64,000 bases of DNA from Ignavibacteria bacterium (GCA_025612245.1 JAAXKQ010000011.1:1-64000); one strand, 5' to 3'; positions 10,001-19,374 are shown, numbered from the stretch's first letter. The notes: a model not told the origin generated them from the letters alone. A program made the numbers and translations.

Positions 10001-11117
10001 AGCAAGGATTTACAAGGAAGAGTTCAGCTCCTATAAAGGAAGTTCTATCTTTATCAAACTGTACTAGGTACCTCTTTACGCCGCCTTTTCTGATGGAATT
10101 AAAGGGAAACATTTTTGCATCCAGAAACTCAGAGGCTCTGCCGGGAAAACTCCTGAAATCAATTCTTTTCTTAAGACTTATAATGGTGTTCGAAGTTTCT
10201 TCTGGAAGTATGTCCTTTTGCGTCTCTAATTCTTCCGTACTCTCCTGGTTCTGAACTTGAGCCGAGACTCCCTGTGTCTCGTCACCATCTTTTCTTTTGC
10301 AGAGTCTTAAAAGCTCTGTGTGTAAAGCCCTGAACTCAGGGCTTGTTGTAAGCGTTTCCTTTAGCTTTTCTGCTTTCTGAAGGGCAGGAAGGTACTGGAA
10401 AAGGGCAATCATGGCGCGAAGTTCCAGCAGGTGTGCCTTGTTTAATACTTCTTCGGAAGCACTTTCTGCAATCTGACTGCCTGAAGAAATGACCTTTCTT
10501 GCAATAAGAAGTGTAAACCAGTTCTCTCCATAGCCAAGCGCCTTTTCCGCCTCTTCTATAAGCTTTATATCCAAACCTTCATTTTCTTCAAAGAGGTCAT
10601 TATATCCTGCTGCAATCCTGTACCACTTTTTAATTTCTTTTAGCCTGGAGGAGGCATTTTCGCCAGCAAGCAGAATGGCTTTTTCAATTTCTTCAAGCGC
10701 CTCAGGGTATCTTCCAATCCCGGCCAGGCTGCCGGCTTTACTCAGGTAAGCCGAGGATAACAGGTCCTCCCCGTTTTTAATTGCCACGTTAAGATCGCTC
10801 AAAGCCCCTTCATAAATGCTCATGCGGCTTAGGAGAAGTCCCCTTTGCAATCGCGAATTCATGCTGCTTTCATCCGATTCCACGGCCAGATTTGCCAGTT
10901 CAAGAGCTTTAGCGGGGTATCCGTTTTCCAGAAGTGCCCGTGCGTGGCATATAATAGCACTGCTTTCGTTCGGAATGGCATCGTATACCTCCCGGGAGAT
11001 TTCAAGAGCCTGCTGAAAATTTCCGTTCCTCAGGTGCTCATAAGCCTTAACAAGGAGCTCTTTTACGTCGAGCGGTGTGCTATTTATATCTTTTACTTTC
11101 ATATTTCTTAGTTGCAA
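7068..11117 (-). CDS. TPR-like protein with three tandem CbxX/CfxQ (EccA-like) AAA+ ATPase modules
   Basis: Three Walker A motifs (GNPGTGKTTIARML, GNPGTGKTTVARIY, GNPGTGKTTVARLL), three Walker B motifs (GG[VT]LFIDEAYTL), three 'FGNAR' sensor segments; N-terminal TPR-like helices. The ORF start is TTG; the true start may be the ATG a few codons downstream (MKVKDIN...). Confidence 0.92.
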   Translation of the reverse strand: MQLRNMKVKDINSTPLDVKELLVKAYEHLRNGNFQQALEISREVYDAIPNESSAIICHARALLENGYPAKALELANLAVESDESSMNSRLQRGLLLSRMSIYEGALSDLNVAIKNGEDLLSSAYLSKAGSLAGIGRYPEALEEIEKAILLAGENASSRLKEIKKWYRIAAGYNDLFEENEGLDIKLIEEAEKALGYGENWFTLLIARKVISSGSQIAESASEEVLNKAHLLELRAMIALFQYLPALQKAEKLKETLTTSPEFRALHTELLRLCKRKDGDETQGVSAQVQNQESTEELETQKDILPEETSNTIISLKKRIDFRSFPGRASEFLDAKMFPFNSIRKGGVKRYLVQFDKDRTSFIGAELFLVNPCYGLRDFKLFGKALWYLEGELKGENDFEVLIDRNWEEATFIQYWGADVPGYWEKGQGKLEIFVEEEKVCERWFLIGNTEIEQSPEPRTSTGVIENQIPYEEDMNTVLSRPGFSSRNSYSPMSSIEEQLQEEESLPALLKKLDSFTGLKKVKESIRDFMSYLEFQNERQRLGLSGGSSFTLHCIFQGNPGTGKTTIARMLGKILKATGFLEKGHVVEVDRAGLVGQYIGETAIKTDKLVAEAMGGVLFIDEAYTLVKKSGSGQDFGQEAIDTLLKRMEDHKGEFVVIAAGYPEEMQAFLASNPGLKSRFTRQFEFEDYSPEELLEIFKSAASLEEYNPDEEALELLKREFTRLYRKRDKSFGNARLVSKFFNEAKLQLSRRFIKLSDQEKSKQAMTTITGDDIRMILAVSKQKSIAIPIDEEALGRALKKINSLSGIESVKKEIRDTVKLARYLALQGEDLQKRFLSHVVFLGNPGTGKTTVARIYSEIISALGILPRGHLIEADRQKLVSAYTGQTAIQTTELIDQAIGGTLFIDEAYTLVNRKDGNDSQGREAIDTLLKRMEDDRDKFIVIAAGYTEEMKSFLESNPGLKSRFTKTITFEDYNPDDLLEITLSMLSGKGFSLEKEAHEPLRKHYNTLFRNRDKSFGNARIVRNLVEAALKNQMLRLAEMPEDLRSEDETRTVRLPDLRSIISAPGERKSFRVEGDIEQLNHCMQELKNLTGLDQVKKSVEKLVSGLKVARLREKRGLSVIEKNINAVFLGNPGTGKTTVARLLSRIYKEMGLLEKGHLVEVDRASLVAGYQGQTALKTDEVIRQAIGGTLFIDEAYTLSRNGNDFGQEAIDTLLKRMEDFKGQFAVITAGYPDEMNRFLNSNPGLKSRFSNILMFEDYSPRQMLEIAANIADESGYKLDEGALQFLLEIFNRIYIKRDKNFGNARTARQIFYETIGNQEERISKLSDLNDEDLMTITIEDVEKLARF

Positions 11118-11412
11118 GAATATTTTCTACCGGCGCGCATGTTCTGTTTACTTAAAACGTGATGCTTCAGGCTTTAAGCCTGAACTTTGAAAAGGTTCAG
11201 CAAATATATAATATTTTTCTTCAAAAATCCGGAATTCCCGGGAATTTACTATCGAAAGAAACCTTAAATTTATTGAACCCGCACCAGGAAATCCGTCAGG
11301 TTGGTTATGACTTAAAGCAGTGAAATTCAGAAAATAAATTTCTTTTTGAACTTCCCGGAATTTCCTGCGTCTAAATTTACAGAAGGGTCAAGATTTTAAG
11401 CATGGAGGATTT

Positions 11413-12078
11413 ATGAAAAGATTATTACTCGTATCAGCTCTGTTATTTCTCGTTTTTGCCGGCTGTCACGGCCTCGGGTTCAACTGCCACGGCATTGGCG
11501 TAAGAGGCAGCGGCGTAAGCAGGGAAGAAAGCCGCTCAATAAGCGGTTTTGATGCCCTGGATATTGGCGGGGCGTATGAAGTGGACATTATATGCGGAAG
11601 TACGCCTGGCGTAACTATCGACGCTGAAAGCAATATTCTGCCCCTGATCAAGTCGGAAATAAGCGGAAATACACTGCATATTTATAATGCCAAGAGCATT
11701 AGCCCAAGAAAAAAAATCAGGATCAAGATTACAACGGCTAACGTCGACATACTGGAGACTTCAGGCGCAAGCAACATTTCAGTTGAAAAGATTAATAACG
11801 AAAGAATAAAGGTTGACGCCAGCGGCGCCGGAAAGATCTACTTATCGGGGAAAACCGGGATGCTGAGGGTAAGCCTTTCAGGAGCAGTAAAGCTGGAAGG
11901 AAGGGACCTCCGTGCGGATAATGTAAACGTAGAGATAAGCGGAGCCTCGAAGGCCGACGTTTATGCCTCCACGGAATTAAGAGCCGACATTTCCGGTGTA
12001 GGCAGCGTCGATTACTACGGAAATCCAAAGAATGTAAGAAGGAGTGTCTCAGGCATCGGATCAATTAACGAAAAGTGA
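11413..12078 (+). CDS. DUF2807-type (GIN) head domain lipoprotein
   Basis: Signal/lipobox 'LVFAGCHG'; 'ISGFDALDIGGAYEVDI', repeated 'SGASNI..' beta-helix pattern. Confidence 0.8.
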   Translation: MKRLLLVSALLFLVFAGCHGLGFNCHGIGVRGSGVSREESRSISGFDALDIGGAYEVDIICGSTPGVTIDAESNILPLIKSEISGNTLHIYNAKSISPRKKIRIKITTANVDILETSGASNISVEKINNERIKVDASGAGKIYLSGKTGMLRVSLSGAVKLEGRDLRADNVNVEISGASKADVYASTELRADISGVGSVDYYGNPKNVRRSVSGIGSINEK

Positions 12079-12110
12079 CTGATGACCTGCTTCAATTATT
12101 GAAACTCCCG

Positions 12111-12151
12111 AAAAAGGAATGCCACTCTGAAACCGGCATTCCTTTTTTTTT
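12111..12151 (+). terminator. Rho-independent terminator
   Basis: Stem AAAAAGGAATGCC/GGCATTCCTTTTT followed by a T run. Confidence 0.8.
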
Positions 12152-12252
12152 ATGCCTTTTTCCCCCTGTTCGGGTGCTCTACTGTCTTCTTGAAATTGAA
12201 TCTTTCTTAAATTGAATGTATCTTTTGAAAGCAACAAATTCAGGAAACATAA

Positions 12253-12744
12253 ATGGAAAACTATAGTCCGCAAATAGCTATAATAATGGGCAGCGATTCA
12301 GATCTGCCCGTAATGAAGGAAGCAGCTGCAATATGCGATCAGTTCGGCGTGATGTTCGAGTTAAAGATTATTTCTGCACACCGTACGCCTCACATGCTGG
12401 CTGAATATGCTACAGAAGCAATAAACAGGGGGATAAAGGTAATTATTGCAGGCGCCGGCGGCGCGGCACACCTGCCGGGAGTAACGGCAGCCTATACACC
12501 GCTTCCCGTTATCGGGGTTCCAATACTAAGCAAGGCCTTAAACGGCCTGGATTCTCTTTTATCAATCGTACAGATGCCTTCGGGTATCCCGGTAGCTACC
12601 GTGGCAATCGGGGGAGCCAAGAACGCGGCGCTCCTGGCCATACAGATTCTGGCAGTGGAGGATAAAAGCCTTCTTGAAAAGATGAAATCCTATAAGAAAA
12701 AGCTCGCCGAGGAATCGGCAGCAAAGAACAATGCAATAGGGTAA
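12253..12744 (+). CDS. purE: N5-carboxyaminoimidazole ribonucleotide mutase
   Basis: [52 protein letters not shown]. Confidence 0.96.
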   Translation: MENYSPQIAIIMGSDSDLPVMKEAAAICDQFGVMFELKIISAHRTPHMLAEYATEAINRGIKVIIAGAGGAAHLPGVTAAYTPLPVIGVPILSKALNGLDSLLSIVQMPSGIPVATVAIGGAKNAALLAIQILAVEDKSLLEKMKSYKKKLAEESAAKNNAIG

Positions 12745-12895
12745 TTTCCCGGTAATTTTTTCAATTTCTCAGTTCGTAGCCCGGTTTGCCCACCAGACCG
12801 GGCGCTTTACCTAATTCCCGCCATTTTATTCAATTTTTGAGCCATTTTGTGCAAAAAATACTCTGCATCCTGTTTTATTGCACCATTTTCTTTTC

Positions 12896-12941
12896 TTATT
12901 GTTAGGAAAATTTTAGTTATTGTTAGAAAAATTCACAATAA
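12896..12941 (+). promoter_or_regulatory. Two 17-bp direct repeats (21-bp period) with a dyad, upstream of the hydrogenase locus
   Basis: TTATTGTTAGGAAAATT (12896-12912) and TTATTGTTAGAAAAATT (12917-12933), one mismatch. The second repeat begins a TTATTGT...ACAATAA dyad (12917-12941). Confidence 0.45.
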
Positions 12942-13049
12942 TTCCCGAATAAAAGAAATCAGATAGCCTTGTTCTAATTAAAAAACGAACTATGGGGCCG
13001 TGGCATATTAATTGTAAATACATCTGTAACCAAAATAAAAGGTATTAAG

Positions 13050-13544
13050 ATGCATTCACATATTTTCTCTAATTATCCTCCCAAAGATAAAAGCAATTTA
13101 ATATCCTTGCTGCAAGAGGTGCAGAATATATATGGTTACCTACCCGAATCAGCTCTGATGGATATTAGCGAATTTCTTGATATGCCCCTGAGCAGGATCT
13201 ATGGAGTTGCTACCTTTTACAACCAGTTCAGATTAAAACCCCTTGGGAAAAACATCATAAGAGTATGCAGGGGAACAGCATGCCACGTGAAAGGTTCAGC
13301 AAACCTGTTATTTGCTTTGGAAACAGCCTTGAACTGCAAGGCAGGGGAGACCACAAGAGATAAGAATTTTACTTTGGAAGTTGTAGCTTGTATCGGAGCA
13401 TGCAGTATTGCTCCTGTGATTGTCGTAAATGATGATTATTACGGCAGGGCAACGGTTAAGGACATTCCGAAAATTCTGAAAAAATATACTGCTTCAGAAG
13501 TCGATACAGAAAAAATTGAAGAACAAACAACGAGTGAACAATGA
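13050..13544 (+). CDS. hydC: NuoE-like [2Fe-2S] subunit of trimeric [FeFe]-hydrogenase 1
   Basis: LLQEVQNIYGYLPE, VATFYNQFRL, CRGTACHVKGS, CIGACSIAPVIVVND. Confidence 0.92.
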   Translation: MHSHIFSNYPPKDKSNLISLLQEVQNIYGYLPESALMDISEFLDMPLSRIYGVATFYNQFRLKPLGKNIIRVCRGTACHVKGSANLLFALETALNCKAGETTRDKNFTLEVVACIGACSIAPVIVVNDDYYGRATVKDIPKILKKYTASEVDTEKIEEQTTSEQ

Positions 13545-15526
13545 AAACCTTTCTGGATAAATGCTGTGATGAATGCTGGCACAGCATAGAAAAACCGTGT
13601 AGCCAGTTTATTACGTGCTGCACGGAAGGACCTCTTTGTCATCACAATACCGAATGTCAGGAAAAATTCCAAAGCCTGAACAAACAACTTACCTTCAAAG
13701 AACACGACCTTCCTATTATTTTTATCGGCATGGGCACATGCGGACTGGCCTCCGGAGCAAAGAAAGTAGAAGAGGCCATTATCAGTGAATTGAAAAGACT
13801 TAATATCTCAGCCCGTATTATTGCTACAGGTTGCATCGGATACTGTGCCAAAGAAGTTATTGTTGATATTAAACTTCCGGGGCAGGACAGAATTTCTTAC
13901 TGCGAGATTGTCCCTAAAATTGTTCCCAAGTTCATTCAGAGGACCATCATTGAAAAAGGAATTTTTAAGGAAAAGCTGCTTGGAACTCACGGTAAATCCA
14001 GCAGCGAAGTCCCGAACATTAACGAAGACCCGTTCTTCAGGCATCAGCTCAAGGTTGTGCTTGAAAACTGTGGAATTATTGATCCCGTATCAATTGACGC
14101 TTACTTAAGCGCCGGAGGCTTCAAGGGGTTTGATAAAGTCCTCCGGCTCATGAAACCAGAAGGCGTTGTAAAGGAAATCCTTGCCAGCGGTCTTCGTGGT
14201 AGAGGCGGCGGCGGATTCCCTACGGGAAAAAAATGGGAGCTCGCGCTTAAAAACAAATCAGACGTAAAATACGTTATCTGCAATGCCGATGAAGGCGACC
14301 CGGGAGCGTTCATGGACCGTTCGGTCCTGGAAAGCGATCCTTACAGGGTAATTGAAGGAATGCTCATTGCGGCATACGCAATTGAGGCTACACACGGCTA
14401 CATCTACTGCCGTGCCGAATATCCGCTTGCAATTGAAAGACTTGAAAACTCCATTAAAGAGTGCAGAAAATATGGTTTATTAGGAAAAAATATACTGGGA
14501 AGCAATTTCAGCTTCGACCTGAAAGTTAAGAAGGGTGCAGGCGCTTTTGTCTGCGGTGAGGAAACAGCACTCATCGCTTCAATTGAAGGCAAAAGAGGAA
14601 TGCCTAAGCCCCGCCCGCCTTACCCGGCAAACGCTGGGCTCTGGGGAAAGCCGACCATCATAAACAATGTTGAGACGCTTGCAAACGTATCTTCCATAAT
14701 TGTAAGGGGCTCCGTCTGGTTCTCTAAGATTGGTACACCTTCAAGCAAGGGAACAAAAGTATTTGCCCTCAGCGGCAAAATTAAGAACTCTGGCCTTGTG
14801 GAAGTCCCTATGGGCGTAACGCTCGAAGATATCGTATTCAATATCGGCGGCGGAATTCCAAACAACAAGCTCTTCAAGGCTGTTCAGATCGGAGGTCCCT
14901 CGGGCGGATGCCTTCCGGACAGCGTCATTAAGACACAGGTGGACTACGAATCCTTAAAGACTGTGGGAGCCATGATGGGTTCCGGCGGCTTTGTGGTAAT
15001 GGATGAAGATACCTGTATGGTGGACATTGCAAGATTCTTCCTGACTTTCATCCAGAACGAATCCTGCGGAAAGTGTGTACCTTGCCGCGAAGGAACAAAG
15101 CGCATGCTCGAAATAATCGAAAGGATTCCAAAAAGCTACAAGAATACAAAAGACAAGCTCGATCAGCTCCAGAGGTTTAAAGGGGTTGTTCACCTCCAGC
15201 GCCTGGCTGACGTGATAAAAGACACTTCTCTTTGCGGTCTCGGACAGACTGCTCCAAACCCGGTCCTATCGGGACTCAGGTACTTCAAGGATGAATACGA
15301 AGCTCACCTCTACGACAGGAAATGCCCTGCCGGAGTCTGCAAGGAGCTCCTGACCTTTACTATCAATAATAATATCTGCAGTGGCTGCGGCCTTTGCCTC
15401 AGGAAATGCCCCAATGAAGCCATTGCAGGAGAGAAAGGACAAGCACACTACATTATACAGGATAAGTGTATTCAGTGCGGCATGTGTTTCGAATCCTGCC
15501 GTTTTAAGGCTATTGAGATAAACTAA
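13541..15526 (+). CDS. hydB: NuoF-like flavin/FeS subunit of [FeFe]-hydrogenase 1, with Cys-rich N-terminus, thioredoxin-like [2Fe-2S] domain and C-terminal 2x[4Fe-4S] ferredoxin
   Basis: GRGGGGFPTGKKWELA, NADEGDPGAFMDR, ESCGKCVPCREGTKRM; C-terminal CSGCGLCLRKCPNEA and CIQCGMCFESCRFKA. Confidence 0.93.
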   Translation: MKTFLDKCCDECWHSIEKPCSQFITCCTEGPLCHHNTECQEKFQSLNKQLTFKEHDLPIIFIGMGTCGLASGAKKVEEAIISELKRLNISARIIATGCIGYCAKEVIVDIKLPGQDRISYCEIVPKIVPKFIQRTIIEKGIFKEKLLGTHGKSSSEVPNINEDPFFRHQLKVVLENCGIIDPVSIDAYLSAGGFKGFDKVLRLMKPEGVVKEILASGLRGRGGGGFPTGKKWELALKNKSDVKYVICNADEGDPGAFMDRSVLESDPYRVIEGMLIAAYAIEATHGYIYCRAEYPLAIERLENSIKECRKYGLLGKNILGSNFSFDLKVKKGAGAFVCGEETALIASIEGKRGMPKPRPPYPANAGLWGKPTIINNVETLANVSSIIVRGSVWFSKIGTPSSKGTKVFALSGKIKNSGLVEVPMGVTLEDIVFNIGGGIPNNKLFKAVQIGGPSGGCLPDSVIKTQVDYESLKTVGAMMGSGGFVVMDEDTCMVDIARFFLTFIQNESCGKCVPCREGTKRMLEIIERIPKSYKNTKDKLDQLQRFKGVVHLQRLADVIKDTSLCGLGQTAPNPVLSGLRYFKDEYEAHLYDRKCPAGVCKELLTFTINNNICSGCGLCLRKCPNEAIAGEKGQAHYIIQDKCIQCGMCFESCRFKAIEIN

Positions 15527-15563
15527 TTTTTTCCGATAAAATTCGAAATAGTAGGAGTTTCTA

Positions 15564-17300
15564 ATGGTTCAATTAACCATAAACAATATAAAAGTAAATG
15601 CAGAGGAAGGAATGACAATTCTGGATGCTGCTAAGTCTGTGGGAATACATGTGCCTACCTTGTGCCATTTGAAGAATCTGACTCCCACAGGGGCCTGCCG
15701 TATTTGTGTGGTTGAAGTTGAAGGACAAAGGGGGCTCATTCCAAGCTGCGCTTATCCGGTCTACGAGGGAATGGTTGTGGAAACCAACTCTCCCAGGGTA
15801 AGAAAAGCCAGAAAAACCATTGTTGAACTTTTGGTCGAAAACCATCCGCAGGACTGCCTTGTATGCGTACGCAACAAGAACTGCGAACTTCAGGACCTCT
15901 CCGAGCAGTACGGCGTCAGGGAACACCGCTATAAAGGTGAAACCAAAAAACACGCAATAGACGTCTCCAGCTCCGCCCTCGAAAGGGACCCCGCCAAATG
16001 CATACTCTGCGGCCGCTGCGTCCGTGTTTGCAACGAGGTCCAGAAAGTCGGCGCAATCGACTTTACAAAGAGGGGATTTTCCAGCATCGTTACAACCCCT
16101 TACAATAAAGGCATTAACGTCAGCGATTGCATACTCTGCGGACAGTGCATACTGGTCTGCCCGACTGCGGCCTTAAGGGAAAAGAGTGCATTAAAGGAAG
16201 TTGCTTATGCACTTAACGACAAGAGTAAATTTACCGTTGCACAGGTCGCTCCCGCGGTACGTGCCTCCCTGGGCGAAGAATATAATTTCCCCGTGGGTAC
16301 TAACGTTACGGGACAGCTCGTTACGGGATTGAAACGCCTGGGATTCGACAGGGTCTTCGATACCAACTTTGCCGCTGATCTTACGATCATGGAAGAAGGT
16401 ACGGAACTGGTAGACAGGATAAAAAATAAGAAAAAGCTTCCCATGTTCACCAGCTGCTGCCCTGGCTGGATCAAGTACATTGAGCAGAACAGGCCTCAGA
16501 TGCTGGAGCACATATCAACGTGCAAGTCGCCCCACGAAATGCTGGGTGCAGTTACAAAGACATACTACGCAAAGAAGATGGGGCTCGACCCGAAGGATAT
16601 ATTCGTGGTTTCAATAATGCCCTGCACGGTCAAGAAATTTGAATCCGACCGCTCTGAGCTTAACGAAGCCCTCAGGCAGGACGTTGATGCCGTTCTGACT
16701 ACAAGGGAACTGGTCAGGTACTTCAAGATGGCAGGAATTGATTTCAGCGACCTGCCCGAAGATAAATTTGACAATCCACTTGGTGAATCAACCGGAGCCG
16801 CTGCAATTTTCGGTACCTCTGGCGGTGTTATGGAAGCTGCCTTGAGAACGGCTTACCATATTCTTACCGGAAGCGAACTTGAAAAGCTCGAGTTCGAGGA
16901 TATACGCGGGCTCCAGGGCATAAAAGAAACCTCGGTTAAGATTGGTGATCTGGAACTGAACATTGCAGTAGTAAACGGCATTGGAAACGTCGCTCCTATT
17001 CTGGACGAAATCCAGAAGGGCGAGTCCAAATACGACTTTATCGAAGTCATGTCCTGCCCCGGCGGTTGCATCAACGGCGGAGGCCAGCCGATACACAACA
17101 AACCGGAGAAGGTACAGAAAAGAATTAAGGTCCTCTATGAAATAGATTCTCAGATGGTCTGCCGCAAATCCCATGAAAACGACGCGGTTAAGACTATTTA
17201 CAAGGAATTTTTCAAGGAACCAAATAGTCATAAAGCTCATGAAATTCTGCATACTACATATACCGACAGGAAAGAACTGCTCAAGAATAGCGTCGGTTAA
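15564..17300 (+). CDS. hydA: [FeFe]-hydrogenase catalytic subunit 1 with NuoG-like N-terminus
   Basis: H-cluster motifs TSCCPGW, MPCTVKKFE, EVMSCPGGCINGGGQP; N-terminal [2Fe-2S] and ferredoxin domains; C-terminal small-subunit-like tail. Confidence 0.95.
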   Translation: MVQLTINNIKVNAEEGMTILDAAKSVGIHVPTLCHLKNLTPTGACRICVVEVEGQRGLIPSCAYPVYEGMVVETNSPRVRKARKTIVELLVENHPQDCLVCVRNKNCELQDLSEQYGVREHRYKGETKKHAIDVSSSALERDPAKCILCGRCVRVCNEVQKVGAIDFTKRGFSSIVTTPYNKGINVSDCILCGQCILVCPTAALREKSALKEVAYALNDKSKFTVAQVAPAVRASLGEEYNFPVGTNVTGQLVTGLKRLGFDRVFDTNFAADLTIMEEGTELVDRIKNKKKLPMFTSCCPGWIKYIEQNRPQMLEHISTCKSPHEMLGAVTKTYYAKKMGLDPKDIFVVSIMPCTVKKFESDRSELNEALRQDVDAVLTTRELVRYFKMAGIDFSDLPEDKFDNPLGESTGAAAIFGTSGGVMEAALRTAYHILTGSELEKLEFEDIRGLQGIKETSVKIGDLELNIAVVNGIGNVAPILDEIQKGESKYDFIEVMSCPGGCINGGGQPIHNKPEKVQKRIKVLYEIDSQMVCRKSHENDAVKTIYKEFFKEPNSHKAHEILHTTYTDRKELLKNSVG

Positions 17301-17337
17301 TATGTGCGGCAGGTGGATTTAGTCAAGCTTTTTTTAA

Positions 17338-19362
17338 TTGCATAACCATATAGAGTCTGATATGGCAATGAGCAAAGGAATTGTCAGTACAATTGGACAG
17401 AAATGTAAAAGATGTTACTCTTGTATCAGGGAATGTCCTGCTATTGCAATCAGAGTAGTAAATGGCCAGGCAGTCGTAATCGAGGACAGGTGCATCAGCT
17501 GTGGACATTGCCTTAAGGTCTGTTCGCAGCAGGCAAAACAGATAAAAAGTGACATAGAAATTATACTGGAGGAGATACTGACCTCCGGTAAAGCCGTTGC
17601 TATTATTGCTCCTTCGTTTGCTGCATCTTTTCCTGAGAGTTACTTAAAACTGCCTGCTGCACTTCGGCTTTTGGGCTTTAAGGCCGTAACCGAGGCTGCC
17701 TTCGGGGCTGATCTTATTGGACAGCTTTATTCCCGTGAAATGGAGTCATTTCAGGGTAAAACGATAATCAGTTCAGCCTGCCCGGCAGTATATAATTATA
17801 TAGAAAAATATGTTGATGAGCTGGTGCCGAACCTTGCAACCATTGTTTCTCCAATGATCGCAATGGGGAGGTATCTGAAGGCGAACCTGGGAGAAGACAT
17901 TAAAGTTGTTTTTATCGGTCCGTGTGTAGCCAAGAAAAGCGAATACATCGATGACGAGGTAAGCGGTGCCATCGATGCTGTTCTTACCTTTACTGAACTA
18001 AAGGAAATTTTCCGTAACAAGGGAATTAGCCCTTCTGAACTTCAGGACAGCGATTTTGATCCGCCGCATTCTTCCATCGGAAAGGTTTTTCCGCTGGCAG
18101 GCGGGCTGCTGAAAACAGCGGCCATTTCAAACGACATACTTGCAAAAGAGATCATAGTGGTTGAAGGCAAGGATAAGGTCCTCGAAATAATCAACGAAAT
18201 TGCCAATGGAAACATTAATTCCAAGTTCGTGGATATCCTTTTCTGCGAAGGCTGCATAAGCGGGCCGGCTATCGACAGCGACCTGAACTATTATTCCAGG
18301 AGGGAAAAGGTTATTAAGTACTGCGAGGAAAAGATCAACACGGTTGACAAGCACTTGTGGAAAAGTAACCTCTTCAACAGCAGGAATATCAATTTCAGGA
18401 GGAACTTCTCTTCAAAAAATCAGCGCAAGCCGATGCCTTCGGAAGAGAAGATAAAAGAGATACTTGCACGTTCGAATAAATTTGAAAAAAAGGATGAGCT
18501 TAACTGTACGGCTTGCGGATATGTTTCCTGCCGTGAGTACGCTGTTGCAATTGCAAAGGGGCTGGCTGAGGATGAAATGTGCCTGCCGTTTTTGATTGAA
18601 AAGCTTGAAAACGCCTACGATGAGCTGAAAAATACGCAGGAACAGCTCCATTCGGCAGAAAAGCTCGCCTCAATCGGGCAGCTGGCAGCGGGCGTGGCGC
18701 ACGAGATAAACAATCCGCTGGGTACAATTCTTTTGTATTCATCCATGCTGAGAAACGAATGGTCCAAAGTTTCCGGATGTAACCAGTATACAGAAGACCT
18801 GAATATGATCATCGATGAGACTAACCGCTGCAAGAACATTGTGGCAAATCTTCTGAACTTTGCAAGGCAGGGAAAACTCAGAGTTTCTAAAATTAACGTC
18901 TGGGAGCTTCTCTCAAAAATAATTAAGACCTTTTCGGTTAACCCGGTCTACCGGGATGTGAAAATAAACCTGGAATGCACGGCAACAGATCCGGTAATCG
19001 AAGCCGATGCAGACCAGATAAAGGAAGTTTTTCTTAACGTTCTGAACAATGCCTTTGAGTCTTTTGAAGATAAAAAGGATAAAAATGTTTCTGTGAGCCT
19101 CCGCAGCCAGGATGAGTACCTTTCCGTTGAATTCAGCGATACGGGCTGCGGCATAGTGAAGGAAAATATCAGCAAGTTATTTACACCTTTCTTCACGACA
19201 AAGAAAATGGGAAAGGGTACCGGGCTGGGCCTCGCAATAGCTTACGGTATTGTAAAAATGCACAGAGGGGATATAGCGGTTCAAAGTAAACTGGGTGAGG
19301 GGACAAAATTCACGATAAAGTTACCCACTCATCTCAACAACACTCAAACCATAATGAACTAA
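17338..19362 (+). CDS. hydS: [FeFe]-hydrogenase-like (HydS, group C type) sensor histidine kinase
   Basis: N-terminal 2x[4Fe-4S] (CKRCYSCIRECP, CISCGHCLKVC), degenerate H-cluster motifs (SSACPAV, GPCVAKKSE, FCEGCISGP), a CTACGYVSC...C 4Fe-4S motif, then HisKA (GVAHEINNPLGTI) and HATPase (DTGCGI, GKGTGLGLAI). Confidence 0.9.
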   Translation: MHNHIESDMAMSKGIVSTIGQKCKRCYSCIRECPAIAIRVVNGQAVVIEDRCISCGHCLKVCSQQAKQIKSDIEIILEEILTSGKAVAIIAPSFAASFPESYLKLPAALRLLGFKAVTEAAFGADLIGQLYSREMESFQGKTIISSACPAVYNYIEKYVDELVPNLATIVSPMIAMGRYLKANLGEDIKVVFIGPCVAKKSEYIDDEVSGAIDAVLTFTELKEIFRNKGISPSELQDSDFDPPHSSIGKVFPLAGGLLKTAAISNDILAKEIIVVEGKDKVLEIINEIANGNINSKFVDILFCEGCISGPAIDSDLNYYSRREKVIKYCEEKINTVDKHLWKSNLFNSRNINFRRNFSSKNQRKPMPSEEKIKEILARSNKFEKKDELNCTACGYVSCREYAVAIAKGLAEDEMCLPFLIEKLENAYDELKNTQEQLHSAEKLASIGQLAAGVAHEINNPLGTILLYSSMLRNEWSKVSGCNQYTEDLNMIIDETNRCKNIVANLLNFARQGKLRVSKINVWELLSKIIKTFSVNPVYRDVKINLECTATDPVIEADADQIKEVFLNVLNNAFESFEDKKDKNVSVSLRSQDEYLSVEFSDTGCGIVKENISKLFTPFFTTKKMGKGTGLGLAIAYGIVKMHRGDIAVQSKLGEGTKFTIKLPTHLNNTQTIMN

Positions 19363-19374
19363 GGAGTTGTATAA

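Noticed and set aside
7068-11117. Plus-strand ORFs inside the triple-AAA gene (e.g. 8121-8477, 9148-9528, 9168-9593)
   Set aside because: Antisense shadows of a clear, well-conserved minus-strand coding sequence; their translations show no family features.
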